From a virus: a DNA stretch of 58,070 nucleotides. The stretch is taken from positions 1 through 58,070 of the IMG/VR virus record IMGVR_UViG_3300048583_000114; one strand, given 5' to 3'. Each line of letters begins with the position of its first letter. Positions within the stretch are counted from its first letter, which is position 1. The translations under genes and the position numbers were made by a program. The notes beneath the pieces were generated by a model. The model had not been told where the DNA came from. It ran no database searches and saw only the letters and a program-made list of their open reading frames with translations. Shown here in pieces: positions 31,298-42,300 of this stretch.

Positions 31298-31701
31298 CGG
31301 GCGCAGTCACGCTGGACGCAGCCGTCACGAAGTTTCTGGACATCCGCAAGCAGATCGACGCGATCGAGCGGGAGACCAAGGCCAAGGTGGCGCCGATGAA
31401 GGAATCGCTCGCCATGCTGGAGGCGTGGATCACGCGGGAAGCCGATGCACAGGGACTGAAGACGGTAGCGACCAAGGCCGGCACCGGCTACTGGTCGACG
31501 CATGCCACGGTGTCCATCGCCGATGGCAATCTGTTCTGGGAATATGTCCGCAACAACGACGCATGGGAGCTGGTCGAGAAGCGGGCATCGAAGACGGGTG
31601 TGGAGGCTCACATCCAAGGCACGGGCGAGGCGCCCCCCGGGTTGAACATCAACCGCCGGCGCGTATTCAATGTACGGTCTACTCAGGGAGAGCAAGAATG
31701 A
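31294..31701 (+). CDS. Conserved phage early protein (coiled coil plus GTxxW motif)
   Basis: A 135-residue protein. A helical half (FLDIRKQIDAIERETKAKV) is followed by LKTVATKAGTGYWSTHA, NNDAWELVEKRASKTGVE and GEAPPGLNINRRR. This KT-GT-Y, W-fI, EKRVSK, PPGv pattern is common in phage replication regions; function unknown, weakly Gam-like in layout. Confidence 0.75.
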   Translation: MTGAVTLDAAVTKFLDIRKQIDAIERETKAKVAPMKESLAMLEAWITREADAQGLKTVATKAGTGYWSTHATVSIADGNLFWEYVRNNDAWELVEKRASKTGVEAHIQGTGEAPPGLNINRRRVFNVRSTQGEQE

Positions 31702-32813
31702 CCACCGATGTAACCCTGCAAGTCCCCGCACACATCGCCGCGCGGGTCGCTGCGCGCAACGCGAACGGGCGGACCAAGTCGGAAGTCGCGGCACAGATCG
31801 ACGCCAGCAACCCGACGCCGAAGATCAGCATCCGCGCCTCGCGCTTCCGCATCGTGACCAACGGCGAGGAGACCATGATCGGCTCCGAGATGCTGGGCGT
31901 GATCGTGGGTGGCAACCCCGCTACCAGCCGCGCGTACTACGCGGAGAAGTACGTGTCGGGCGACTCCGGCCCGCCGACCTGCAGCTCGGTCAACGGCAAG
32001 ACCCCGGACGCCAACATCGCAGCGCCGGTGTCGCAGCAGTGCGCTGCCTGCCCGAATCAGGTCCGCGGGTCGAAGATTCTCCCCTCCGGCGCGCAGGGCA
32101 CGCTGTGCTCCCCGTACAAGCTGCTGGCGGTCGTGCCGCTGGTGCAGGGGGTGGGTCTGGCGCCCTACCAGCTGTCGGTGCCGGTGACCGGCCTGTCGGC
32201 GCTGCGTGAGTACGTGAACAAGTTGGCCAACTACGGGCTGTCGCCGGAGGAGGTCATCACCAAGTTCACGTTCGACGACGAGGCGTCCTTCCCGCTGCTG
32301 CAGTTCGACCAGCACGGGTTCGTGCCGGAGACCGCGCTCGGCCAGATCGACGCGATCGTGTCGAGCCCCGAGGTGAAGGAGGTCACGTGGGTCAACCCGC
32401 CGGCCCTGCCGCAGGTGGCCGCCCCCGCAGCGGTGGCGCAGATCGCAGCGCCGGTTGCTGCAACCATCCCGGCCCCGGTGGCACCCGCAGCAGCCCCGGC
32501 TGCGCTCGCGCAGTTGTTCCCGGCAGCAGCCCCCGCACCGGCCCCGGTGGCAGCCCCCGCGCCGGTCGTCGCGTCCCCGGAGGCGTTGTTCGCCGCAGCA
32601 GCGCCCGCAGCGCAGGTGCAGGCAGCAGTCGAGGCAGTCGCCGCCCAGCCCCTCCCCGCCCCGGTTCTCGGTGCATCCCCGCCGCCGCGTCCCCGGCGCG
32701 CTCGGGTCACCGTCGACCAGCCCGCAGAAGCGCCCGCAGCGCAGGTGCAGGCAACCGCAGAGCCGGCCGCACCGGATCAGCTGGAGGCGAAGATCGCCGC
32801 ATTGTTCGCCTGA
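31698..32813 (+). CDS. Replication-region protein with Ala/Pro-rich tail, possibly ssDNA-binding
   Basis: A 371-residue protein. The N-terminal 230 residues form a globular part with ISIRASRFRIVTNGEE, a Cys set (CSSVNG, CAACPNQV, CSPYKLL) that may bind metal, and LPLVQG-type beta segments. The C-terminal 130 residues are low-complexity Ala/Pro/Val/Gln (QVAAPAAVAQIAAPV) ending LEAKIAALFA. A conserved end after a disordered linker resembles interaction tips of ssDNA-binding proteins, but I do not recognise the fold. Followed by a terminator. Confidence 0.7.
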   Translation: MTTDVTLQVPAHIAARVAARNANGRTKSEVAAQIDASNPTPKISIRASRFRIVTNGEETMIGSEMLGVIVGGNPATSRAYYAEKYVSGDSGPPTCSSVNGKTPDANIAAPVSQQCAACPNQVRGSKILPSGAQGTLCSPYKLLAVVPLVQGVGLAPYQLSVPVTGLSALREYVNKLANYGLSPEEVITKFTFDDEASFPLLQFDQHGFVPETALGQIDAIVSSPEVKEVTWVNPPALPQVAAPAAVAQIAAPVAATIPAPVAPAAAPAALAQLFPAAAPAPAPVAAPAPVVASPEALFAAAAPAAQVQAAVEAVAAQPLPAPVLGASPPPRPRRARVTVDQPAEAPAAQVQATAEPAAPDQLEAKIAALFA

Positions 32814-32836
32814 CGCGGTAGCATCGGCTTGATCCC

Positions 32837-32863
32837 CCGGGGGCCGCTGGCCCCCGGTTCTTT
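32837..32863 (+). terminator. Rho-independent terminator after the 31698 gene
   Basis: CCGGGGGCC, loop GCT, GGCCCCCGG (32837-32857) followed by TTCTTT. It falls in the 64-base gap before the primase-helicase gene, so that gene may be expressed by read-through. Confidence 0.75.
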
Positions 32864-32877
32864 CTGCGGAGGCGCGT

Positions 32878-35778
32878 ATGGGAATGGATTTGCGCGGGTT
32901 CTTCGGGCGGACGCTGCCGCCGGAAGGGCGATACGTGTTGCTCGTGATCCGGTCGAGTGGGGCACGATTCAACATCCAGACAGAATCACTCGATGAACTG
33001 GTCGACATGGTCGACACGATGGACCGTCGAGCGGACACGACGGTGTACCACGCGGTAGGTGCATTCGCCGACAGCATCATCACCGGCGAGAAGGTCCGCA
33101 GGCTGCAGGAGGATGCGCGAGCGTTCCGCACGCTGGCGATGGATGTGGACGTGGGGGCAGGCAAGCCCTACCAGACGCAGCAGGAAGCCGCCCTCGCCGT
33201 GCTCAGGGCCGCAGCGGACAGCGGGATGCCGGAGCCGATGCTGGTGTCTTCCGGCTACGGGGTGCACGTCTACTGGCCCATGTCCGCGGATGTCGACCCG
33301 GCGCAGTGGGTGCAGATGTCGACCCAGCTGCTGGCGCTGATGCGTCACACCGGCGTGCAGGTCGATGCGAGCAAGGTGCGTGACCCGTCGATGGTGCTGC
33401 GCCCGCCGGGCAGCAACAACAAGAAGCGCGACCCGTGGGTGCCGGTGCGCGTCGTGCAGGAGGGGTCGATCACTGCCCCGGCCGACCTGCAGATGGTGCT
33501 GGCCAATGCGCCAGCGGAAGTCGTGGCAACCCTCACCGCCCCCGCCGCCAAGGTGGCAGCGCCCCTGTCCAGCATTGCCAGTGCGATCGTAGGCGACGCA
33601 CCGGAGTACCCGCCGCTGGCCCCCGCCGACATGGAGCCTCAGTGCGCGCAGCTGGCTGAAGCCGCTGCGACCGGGTTCGCCGGCAACTACAAGGCGTGGA
33701 TCACCGCGCTGACGGTGGCGAAGTTCTGCGAAGACCCGCTCGACGCAGCCCATCGGTGGTCCGAGCATGCCCCCGACTACGACGCAGCCGAGACCGAGCG
33801 CGTGCTGTCGACACTGCATGCCACCGGCCCGTCGCTGTGCCAGACCTTCGCCCTGCACAACCCGTCGGGGTGCGCAGCCTGCCCGCACAACGGCAAGATT
33901 CGCAGCGTGGCTGCGTTGTCCGGTGCGTCTCTACCAACAACTGTGCCGGTGCCGCCTGCGGCGCTGGTTGCGCAACCAGCCGCTACCCTGACCCTGCCAC
34001 CCGGCTACGTCACCGCCAACCGGGCGATCTATCGCGTCATCGACGGCGTGCGCGATCTGGTCATCGAGTACCCGCTGATCGTCATCTCGCACACGACCGA
34101 GGTCAGTCAGACGACGGAGGCCCGTTGCGCAGAGATCATGGCGGACATACCGTCGGAGGGATGGCGGACATTCCTGATCCCCATGAAGGCCCTGTACGGG
34201 CGCGACACGGAGCTGGCCGAGGCGCTGGCGAGTCGTGGCGTGTACCTACCCAAGGGAAGGACCGCACGTGTTGGAGCGTACATCGTGGACTACCTGAAGC
34301 AACTGCAGCAGGCAGCAGCCGCAGCCGAGGTGTACCGGCAGATGGGCTGGTCGGCGCGGGAGGATGTGTTCGTGGCAGGGTCGACTGCCTATACTGCGAC
34401 GGGCAGCGCGCCGTGTCGCGTCGGAGACCGGGTCCGCAGCATTTCCGGGTCGTTCCGCACCGAGGGGCAACTCGCCAACTGGAGCGCGGCGGCCAACGTG
34501 TACAACTCGCCTGAGCTTCGCATGCACGCCTTTTGTCTGCTGGCGATGATGGGCGCCCCGCTGATGCGCGGCTCGGGACTGGATGCCGCGGTGCTGTACA
34601 TGTACAGCCCGCAGTCAGGCACCGGCAAGTCGACCACCGGCCTGCTCGGGCTGTCAGCCTTCGGGGAACCCGGCCGGATGAAGATGCAGGCGGCCGATAC
34701 CCACAACGCGATGATGATGCGCTTCTCGCTGCACGGCTCGACACCGGCCTACATCGACGAAGTGACCACGATGGACGACGAGCAGATGCGCATGCTGCTC
34801 CTTCAGGTCACCCACGGGCAGCAGCGCGCCCGGCTGCACTCGGATGCGTCGTTGCATGACGCAGTGCAGTGGAACACGATCGTGGCGGCTAGCGGCAACC
34901 GGGACATCCACGCCGGGCTGGCAGCAGCAGCGAACAACGAGGGAGCGCAGATGCGGGTGCTGCAGGTAACCCTGCCCCCGACGGCGACGTTCTCGCGGAC
35001 CAACGCGGGCGCGCGGATCAGCGCCCTGATCGACTCGAACTACGGCCACGCCGGCCCGATGCTGGCGCAGGAGATCATCCGCATGGGTGGGCCGGGCAAG
35101 CTGTTCCGCGCGGCCGAGGAGTCGATGGATGCGACATACAAGTTCCGGTTCGAGGGGCCGGAGCGGTTCTGGCGGGCCATCGCGGTGTGCGCCTATGCGG
35201 CCGGCACGCTGGCCAACCGGATGGGGCTGGTGCAGCTCGACGTGCCGGCGATCATGAAGGCAGCGGTCGAGAACGTGGACATCCTGCGGTCGTCGGTGCG
35301 CGAGGGTGCGCTCGACGGCATCGACCTTGTCGGCGAGTTCGTCCGGCAGCTGGCGCCGCAGATCGTAGTGATGAAGCACAATCAGGACAGCGGGCTGCAG
35401 ACACCGCAGTACGTGCCGCCAACAGGCGAGGTGGTGGGCAGGCTCGACGCGCTATGCACGAACCGGGTCAGCTTCTCCGGTGGTTCCCTGCACATATCCA
35501 GCAGCGCGCTGCAGCAGTGGGCGCGCAAGCGGGGGACCGATCAGGCGACGATCCTGACGCAACTGATGCGCGACGGGGTGGCAGTTGTGCGGCCGAGCAC
35601 GGCGAGCCCCAACAAGGTCACGCTGACTCGTGGGACGGGTTCCCTCGGGACGGCAGTGAGGTGCTACTCGATCAGCCTGACGCACCCGCGTCTGATGAGC
35701 GCGATCGGGAGCAGTTTCGACAACAAGCAGCCAGCAATCGCACCACTGCAGGTGGTGCCGGCAAACGCTGCACAATAG
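32878..35778 (+). CDS. AEP-type primase fused to superfamily 3-like helicase (DUF927-like)
   Basis: A 966-residue replication protein. Primase: LAMDVDVGAG (D89, D91), SSGYGVHVYWPM (H130) and RDPSMVLRPPGSNNKK, matching archaeo-eukaryotic primase motifs. A Cys set LCQTFALHNPSGCAACPHNG near residue 320 may bind zinc. The helicase ATPase has Walker A SGTGKST (K584) and TPAYIDEVTTMDDEQ as Walker B. The C-terminus is a helix-turn-helix-like region with LQQWARKRGTD. An exact palindrome (33965-33978) is embedded between the two halves, decoded as LVAQP. Confidence 0.92.
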   Translation: MGMDLRGFFGRTLPPEGRYVLLVIRSSGARFNIQTESLDELVDMVDTMDRRADTTVYHAVGAFADSIITGEKVRRLQEDARAFRTLAMDVDVGAGKPYQTQQEAALAVLRAAADSGMPEPMLVSSGYGVHVYWPMSADVDPAQWVQMSTQLLALMRHTGVQVDASKVRDPSMVLRPPGSNNKKRDPWVPVRVVQEGSITAPADLQMVLANAPAEVVATLTAPAAKVAAPLSSIASAIVGDAPEYPPLAPADMEPQCAQLAEAAATGFAGNYKAWITALTVAKFCEDPLDAAHRWSEHAPDYDAAETERVLSTLHATGPSLCQTFALHNPSGCAACPHNGKIRSVAALSGASLPTTVPVPPAALVAQPAATLTLPPGYVTANRAIYRVIDGVRDLVIEYPLIVISHTTEVSQTTEARCAEIMADIPSEGWRTFLIPMKALYGRDTELAEALASRGVYLPKGRTARVGAYIVDYLKQLQQAAAAAEVYRQMGWSAREDVFVAGSTAYTATGSAPCRVGDRVRSISGSFRTEGQLANWSAAANVYNSPELRMHAFCLLAMMGAPLMRGSGLDAAVLYMYSPQSGTGKSTTGLLGLSAFGEPGRMKMQAADTHNAMMMRFSLHGSTPAYIDEVTTMDDEQMRMLLLQVTHGQQRARLHSDASLHDAVQWNTIVAASGNRDIHAGLAAAANNEGAQMRVLQVTLPPTATFSRTNAGARISALIDSNYGHAGPMLAQEIIRMGGPGKLFRAAEESMDATYKFRFEGPERFWRAIAVCAYAAGTLANRMGLVQLDVPAIMKAAVENVDILRSSVREGALDGIDLVGEFVRQLAPQIVVMKHNQDSGLQTPQYVPPTGEVVGRLDALCTNRVSFSGGSLHISSSALQQWARKRGTDQATILTQLMRDGVAVVRPSTASPNKVTLTRGTGSLGTAVRCYSISLTHPRLMSAIGSSFDNKQPAIAPLQVVPANAAQ

Positions 35779-35788
35779 GAGAACCAAC

Positions 35789-36100
35789 ATGGCAACGAGA
35801 ACACCGCCCGGACGCACCGGGCTCATCAAGCTGGTCGACGAGATCAGCAGGCTGAAGCGGCCGGAGTACGTGGACGAAGATGACTTCTCAGACGCGCCAC
35901 CCGCAGTGAAGCGGGCCAAGACCGCTCGGGATACTGCGCGGGAGATCATCCGGGCATGGAACGAGAAGCGAAGCAAGGCATACGAGGAGCGAGTCGACAA
36001 GCTCCACGCCGAGTCCCGGCGCATCCGGCTGGTGATCGAGACCGGGACGCTGGACGAAGCCCGCAAGGCGATCGAGGCGTTCGAGCGGGCGAAGTTCTGA
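35789..36100 (+). CDS. Helical charged protein, last gene of the rightward arm (103 aa)
   Basis: MATRTPPGRTGLIKLVDEIS, then almost continuous helix rich in Lys, Arg and Glu. AGGAG upstream. Ends one base from the stop of the opposing HNH gene, with no obvious bidirectional terminator between them. Confidence 0.75.
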   Translation: MATRTPPGRTGLIKLVDEISRLKRPEYVDEDDFSDAPPAVKRAKTARDTAREIIRAWNEKRSKAYEERVDKLHAESRRIRLVIETGTLDEARKAIEAFERAKF

Positions 36101-36101
36101 C

Positions 36102-36335
36102 CTAGCGGCGCCCGCGGTTCTCGCTCTTGCTCATCACGCGCAAGTTGCTGCGGGCGTTGCTTCCACCCTTGTCGATCGGATGCTTGTGGTCGACATCCTT
36201 GCCGTCGCCCTTGCGGACGGCACCTTCCTTCTCCATGATCGACCGGGCCGCGTTGCGCTGTGCCCGGTTTTCTTTTTGTTCGGGCTTGCTGTGGTACTCC
36301 CGGTACTCCTTAGCGTAGTCACGTGCCTTGGCCAT
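36102..36335 (-). CDS. Small HNH nuclease-like protein
   Basis: A 77-residue protein with DVDHKHPIDKGGSNARSNLR (H50 and the downstream Asn), the core of an HNH motif, after a basic helix. It is last in the leftward arm. Its start overlaps the stop of the giant protein gene (TAATGGCC). Small HNH proteins in phages often aid packaging or are free-standing endonucleases. Confidence 0.82.
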   Translation of the reverse strand: MAKARDYAKEYREYHSKPEQKENRAQRNAARSIMEKEGAVRKGDGKDVDHKHPIDKGGSNARSNLRVMSKSENRGRR

Positions 36336-39300
36336 TATTGCTGCTTCTCCTTGATCTTCTCGTGAAGTCGATCGTACTGCTCGGCGATGAACTGCTGCAG
36401 CTCCGCCGGGTCAGGGTTGCCGCGAGCGTACTGGTCACGCACATGCTTGCTGATCGCCGCCCGGGTGTCCGATAGCATCCCACGAATCGCCGATGACTGG
36501 AACGCCTGTGCTTCAGCCAGCGGCTGTTCGCTCAGCCGGAACCCGAGGAGCGCTGCCAGCGCAATTGCCTTCGACGGCTCGTTGCCGAGGATGGTCATTT
36601 TCTCGTCGATGAGCGTATCCATCGCCTTGCCGAAGTCGGCCGAGCCGGGCACCACGAAGAAGTTGGGCATCATCGACTTCCACATGTGGTGGATGCTGGC
36701 GTTGACCTTCTCGGTGGCGCTGTCGGTCGGCCCGTGGATGTCCTTGCTGCGGAAGAAGTCCCGTCCGAACATCGACTCGACCACGTTGACCACCGGGCCG
36801 GATGGCATGAACGCCTGCATGAACGGCACGCCCATCAGCCCAGTCTGGCTGGGGTCGAGGATGCCGCCCAGCGGGATGAACGGCCGCACGTCCATGTAGA
36901 CCGGGTTGTCCCCGAACGGCATGCGGATCACCTTCGGCGCGTTGATTAGGCCCGGCAGCAGCGGGCCTTTCTGGTCGTCGCGCAACAGCTTCGCTTCGCG
37001 CTCCCGGTCCTCATCATCGAGGCCGAGGAGTGCGTATGATAGCGCGTGCGTTGCGTACAGCGCAGTGGTCAGCGTGGCGAGCTTCCACGGTCGGGTGAGC
37101 GCGATCTGCGCGAACGCCGGGATCATCCGGTACGGCCACGACACGAACGGCAGCACGGTCGCACGGGCGACGTTCACCCACGGCGCGCGGATGTCGTAGT
37201 TGAGGAACGCATCGCGAGCAAACTCCGAGGCCCGGACCCGGTCCCCGTCGTAGCGCACGAGCGCATCCATGTAGGCGGCCAGCCGGAACACGTCGTCCTC
37301 GGCTGCGTACAGCGCGCTGGCGATGTCATCGGCCTGCCCAGCCTTGGTCCGCGCCCACTGCACACCGGGCGACTGCGTGATGCCGTTGATGAGAAGCGAC
37401 GCCGAACCCAGCGCGCCGGCTTGGTTGGGCGCCTTGGCGAAGGCTTTCTTGGCGTCGTCGAGCAGCTGGGTCAGCTCGTCGCGGCGCAGCTCGTTGACCG
37501 AGTACGACCCGAGGTCGGCACCGCTGGTCTGGAACTCGCGCAGGATCGCCGCATGCTCCGGCTTCTTCGGGTCCAGCATAACCTGCAGCGCCTCGATGAC
37601 CCGCTCGGCCGGCACGTCGTTCAGGAACGCCAGCGAGATGTTCGATACGCTGTTGGCGATGTGCGTCTTCGGCGACCACTTGGTCTTGACCGCCTTCCAC
37701 CACTGCGTCATCGGGGTGACGAACGGGATCACCGGCTGGCGGGTGTAGTAGGGGCGCAGGTCGTACCAAACGGTCGCCGGCACGTACATGCCGGACAGCG
37801 CACCGTACTTCTTGGCCACTGTTCCCGGCAGCGTCGTCTCCGGCACCTTCACCCACTGGCGTGTGTTCACGGCAACGAAGAACGACTTGGTGTCGTCCAG
37901 CTCCTTCGCCGAGATGAGCGTAGCCTGCCCGGACTGCTGCAGCGCCTCGAACTCGTCGGCGGTGATCGCGACGCCGTCTTTCATGTTGCTGCCGTAGGCA
38001 AGAAACGAGAACATTTCCGCCCGGGCGACTTCCTTCGACATCAGCTCCAGCGTGATCGCCATGTTGTAGAGCGGGTCTTCGATCTCGCCCAGCGCCTTGC
38101 GCTCGTCCGTCGTCAGGTCAGCGCGCAGCAGCACCCGCTCCGGGGTGGCATGCTGCAGGTCGATGTGCCACTCGCGGCTGGTGTCGGCAACGTAGTCCTG
38201 CGGGATCGGCGTGCCCTTCTTGATGAACCGCTGCTGCGACTTCTCGCGCTCGGGGCGGACGTTGGCCGGCAGCACCCGGATGTACACGTCCCCGTCCTGC
38301 ATCGGACCGTAGGCGGCGACCAGATCGTCGCGCGAGACGAAGTGCCGCAGCCCGCGCATCTTGGCGATGTCGAGCTTGTTGCCCCGGCCGGAGTACACCC
38401 CACCGGTCGCCTCGAACTCCTCCAGCTTGCTCAGGTAGCTGCGGTGCAGGTAGGCAAACTCGTTCTTCGCGAACGTCTGCTTGTCGAGCAGGTTCAGGTT
38501 GACCATGGCCGCGCCCAGATCGCGGATGGCGGACCGGGCGTTAGTGAGCACTTCCTTCTCGCGGGCGCTGAAGCCGGTGTTGGGGTCGGCCATCATGGCG
38601 TCCCATGCCGCGGGCGACTGCAGCGCGGTCTGCACGATCACCTTCTGCGGCGGAGTCATCGCCGACAACTCGTGGAGCACGTCGTACACCAGCCGGGATG
38701 CAGGCTGGCTCACGCGCATCTGTACGTCGATTTCCTTGCGAATCTGGTCTTCCGGCACACCATACCGGTCGATGAGGCCGACACCGACCACGTCGATCCA
38801 GTCCTGCACGATGGGCGGGGCCTTGGTGTAGGCAGCACGCATCAGCGCGCCGGTCTTCGACGACAGCAGGGCGGCCAGCTTGGGCCAGCCGATGAACTCG
38901 AAGCCTGCCTTGTAGATGCTGTCGATCGCACGCAGAACCGACAGGCCCACCGACAGGCTGGTGTACTTGCGCTCCCGGGTACGGATCGGGCTCATCGCCG
39001 TGGTCCGGTCGCGGAAGTCGGCGCCGACTGCGCGCGCCATGGGGGAGGTCATGACCTTGCCGCGGATGCGCGGGGTGGTCGAGTCGTACGGGGCGAGCAG
39101 GGGGCTGGCCGGCGGCCCGGGGGCGGCGCCAGCGGCGTAGTTCGGCTTCATCGCGGTGAACCCGATGTCCGAGTCGAACACGTCCGCCCGCGGACGGTCA
39201 TTTGCCCCTTCGTACTGCCCCGGATCGGTCGTGCCGCCCTTCTTCGTGTTGCGCGGCGGCGCTGGCGCCATCGTTTCGACGGCTTCGAGGATGGCAGCAG

Positions 39301-42300
39301 ACGTGACCAGAATCTCCTTGGCCAGCGTGTCGTTCGGGATGCCCATGATGCGCGCCCACGACTGCACGAACACGTCCCACAGGTTCTTGGCCATTTTCAC
39401 GAGGCTGAGCTTCTTGCTCAGCTCGGGCGTGACCTTCATCTCCTTGAGTACGCGCTGCAGCGCCGGGTCGGTCATCGAGTAGGCGAGCATCTCCTTGACC
39501 TTGCCCAGCTGATCGAGCTTGCCAGCCAACAGCGCCTCGATGCCGCTCATCGACTGGCCGGAGGCTTGGTTGGTCAGCCCGAGGCGATCTGCGTGGCCGC
39601 GCGCTTCTGCCGCGCGAGCGGCGAAGTCGTTGGCCAGCGCAAGCATGCGGTTGAACAGCGGGCTGCCCACGTTGTCCGCCGCCCACACCGCGGTGGCTGC
39701 GTGCACACCTTCGTGCAGCGCGTAGCTCCAGTACGCCCCGTTCGAGGAGATAGTGATCGTCGGGTCTTGCTTGCCCGGCACACCCGGCACGAACGCAGCG
39801 ACGGCGCTGGGGGGCAGCGTGCCATCCTCCAGCTTCACCTTCGGGTTGAAGTTGATCCGCAACAGCGCGTTGGCGAGCGTTGCCTCGATCGGTGACAGGT
39901 CGCGCATGGCCAGATACCGCAGCAGCGCGCGGTAGCCGGTGTACTTGGTCGGCTTGCCGAACTCCCCGAACTTCCCATCGAGGATGTCCTGCAGCTTGTC
40001 CATGGCCACGTTGCCTGCTTCGACCTTGCCCCGGATCACATCGGTGAACACCGGCTGCAGCGCGCGGGTGCCATCGGCGTTGAGCGAGCCCATGCGGTAC
40101 TGGTGCCACAGCGCAGCGAAGCGGGTCACCGCCGGCGAGTCGCTGGCCGGCGTCGCCGCCTTGGCCACGCCCAGCAGGTAGTTGATGTCCGCCTCGCCGT
40201 GCTCCTCGACCAGCGCCGAGAAGTAGCTGTTCGCCTGCATCGTGAGAGCGCGTATCGCTTCGACTTGCTGCGCAGTCGACTCGCTGGCCTTGGCAGCAAC
40301 CTTGGTGAACGGAGAGGTGTCGCCCAGCTTGTCCGTGGCCGAGCGCGGTCCCAGCTTCTGCGCGAGGCTGCTTATCAACTTGCCGAGCTTCTCGGCGATG
40401 CCGTTAAACTCGGCGCCGCCAACGACTTCCAGCGCGTACTCGGTGTCCGCATCCAGATCGAGGCCCGGGCCATCCGCCTTGGTGATCTCGCCGGTTTCTT
40501 CGTCGACCTCGTCGTCCAGCAGCATCTTGGCGACGGACTTCGTGGCGGGCTTCTTGCCTTTGCCACCGGCGGCGTAGTTCGGCGCATCGACGCGCCCGAC
40601 CAGATTACCGGCCAGCACATCGGGGTCGACTTCCACCCGCTTCAGCGCGTCGGCCACCGCGGCGCGGTAGGCCATCGGCACCGCCTTGCGCATCGCCTTC
40701 TGGAACTCCGGCGTCAGGTCGTAGTCGGTCAATGCGCCGATCGCCCGCGCAGCAGCCCGTGCCACGGCGTTGCGTTGCCGGCCCGGGGGGACGTTGCCCA
40801 CGGCGGCGAACATGGCCGCCAGCCGCTCGGGCAGGGTCTTGATGTCGCCGGCAGGCGTGTCGGCTTTCTCGTCGTACACCTTGGTGACTGCAGCGCGCAG
40901 CTCTTTCGGCGGCAGCGCCTTGGCCGTCATCGGCGTGGGCGCCGGGGCCAGCAGGTCGCTGGCCAGTGCCTTGCCCTGCTCCTTGGCTTCGGCCTTGGTC
41001 ACCTTGTCGGTGGTGCGCTCGCCAGCGGGCTTCTCGGCCGGGGCCGAGGGCTTCGGTGCCTTCTGCTCGGCCGTGGCCTTCTCTGCAGCTGCGACTTCTC
41101 CACGGATGCGCTCGGCAACCGCTGCCGCTTCGAGCTGCGCGGCGCGCTCCTTCTTCGACATCGCCTTGGCCGGCTTGGCGGCGGGCTTCTCTGCAGCCGG
41201 TTTCTTGGCCTTCGCCGCGACCTTCTCCTTGACGGGCGCTGGTTGCGCAACCGGCGCAGTCTTGGCAGCGGCCGGCTTCTTCGCTTTCGTTGCGATGTGT
41301 TCACGCAGTTTGGTGGCCGCAGCGGTCATCTTGCCGGCGAACTCGTCAGCTACCTGCGCCAGCCCCGTCGAAACAGGCGGCGGGGTTACAGGGCTTGTAA
41401 CCTCCGTCGGGGCCGCGGCGAGTTCTTCCTGCAGCTGCGCTTGCAGGTCTTCCTCGGTCTCCGGCGCAGCACGCTTGGCCTTAACACGAGTATTTGCAGC
41501 GACCGCCTTGGTTTTCGCCGCAGTCGTTGGTTGCGCAACCGGCGCGGTAGCAGCGAGTGCAGCCTTCGCCCGCTTGGCCTTGCCGCGGACCTTGGCACCA
41601 GTGCCCAGAGCGGGCGCAGCCGGAGCGGTAGTCGTGGTCGGACCTTCTCCTGCAGGAGCCGCAGGCTGCGCAGCCGGAGGCTCGGTCGGGGGTGTGCCCT
41701 GCCGACCCTTGGCCAGACGCTTGGCCGTGGCGGTCTTGTCCGCAGCGGAGAATGCGCCCTCTACCGGCAGCTCTCGACCTTCGACGATGCCGGCCTGATC
41801 GAACAGCGAGCCGGGAGACTCCGGGCCGACCATGTCGCTTGGCGGGTTGCTCAGCAGCGCGCCCGGACCCATCGGGATGGCCTGCGCCGGCGCCATCGGC
41901 TCGGTCATCGGCGTGCCGAACAGGTCACCCTGCGTCGGCTGCAGGCCGAACAGCTCCATCTGGCGCGGGTCGATCTCGGGCATGCGCGACACCGTCGGCG
42001 GCACGACCTCACCGGGAACCTGCGGACCTTGGAACTGCGGATCGTCGGGGAACAGCTGACCGTTGGGCGCCGGCGGCCGGGGCGGGTTGTAGAACCTCGG
42101 GTCGACCTGCGGGGTCTCGGGCGGGCGCGGGCGGCCAGCAGCACCAGCAACACCACCAGCGAGGGCACCGGGCAGCGCCCCGAACACGGCGGCGGTGGCG
42201 AAGTTCTCCTTCGACTGGTCGTTCCAGAACGTCTGCTCCGGGTTGACCGCCATGCGGCCGACCTGTTCCAGCATCGTCTGTCCCAGCTCACCGGCAGACT

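Larger units (their letters stand above)
9624..41540. repeat. Dispersed palindrome GGTTGCGCAACC (set)
   Basis: Exact 12-base copies start at 10579, 10672, 11874, 13331, 17309, 18441, 33966, 41241 and 41529. One-mismatch copies start at 14062, 15337, 21742, 25151 and 29347. Longer-centre variants: 9624 (GGTTGCATGCAATC) and 11540 (GGTTGCACGCAACC). Most exact copies extend to TGGTTGCGCAACCA. Several sit in gaps or at gene ends directly before ribosome binding sites, one in each promoter leader, others inside genes as LVAQP-type codons. Apart from the two in the giant protein gene they lie in the rightward arm. Likely the operator of a dimeric phage or host regulator. Confidence 0.85.

Noticed and set aside
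37046-39895. A 949-codon open frame on the plus strand opposite the giant ejection protein gene
   Set aside because: GC-rich antisense shadow: His/Arg/Leu-rich composition, no ribosome binding site, and the minus-strand frame has clear domains. The same applies to the long plus-strand frames at 40103-42349, 4743-5906, 6018-7349, 48104-49537 and 51208-52425.
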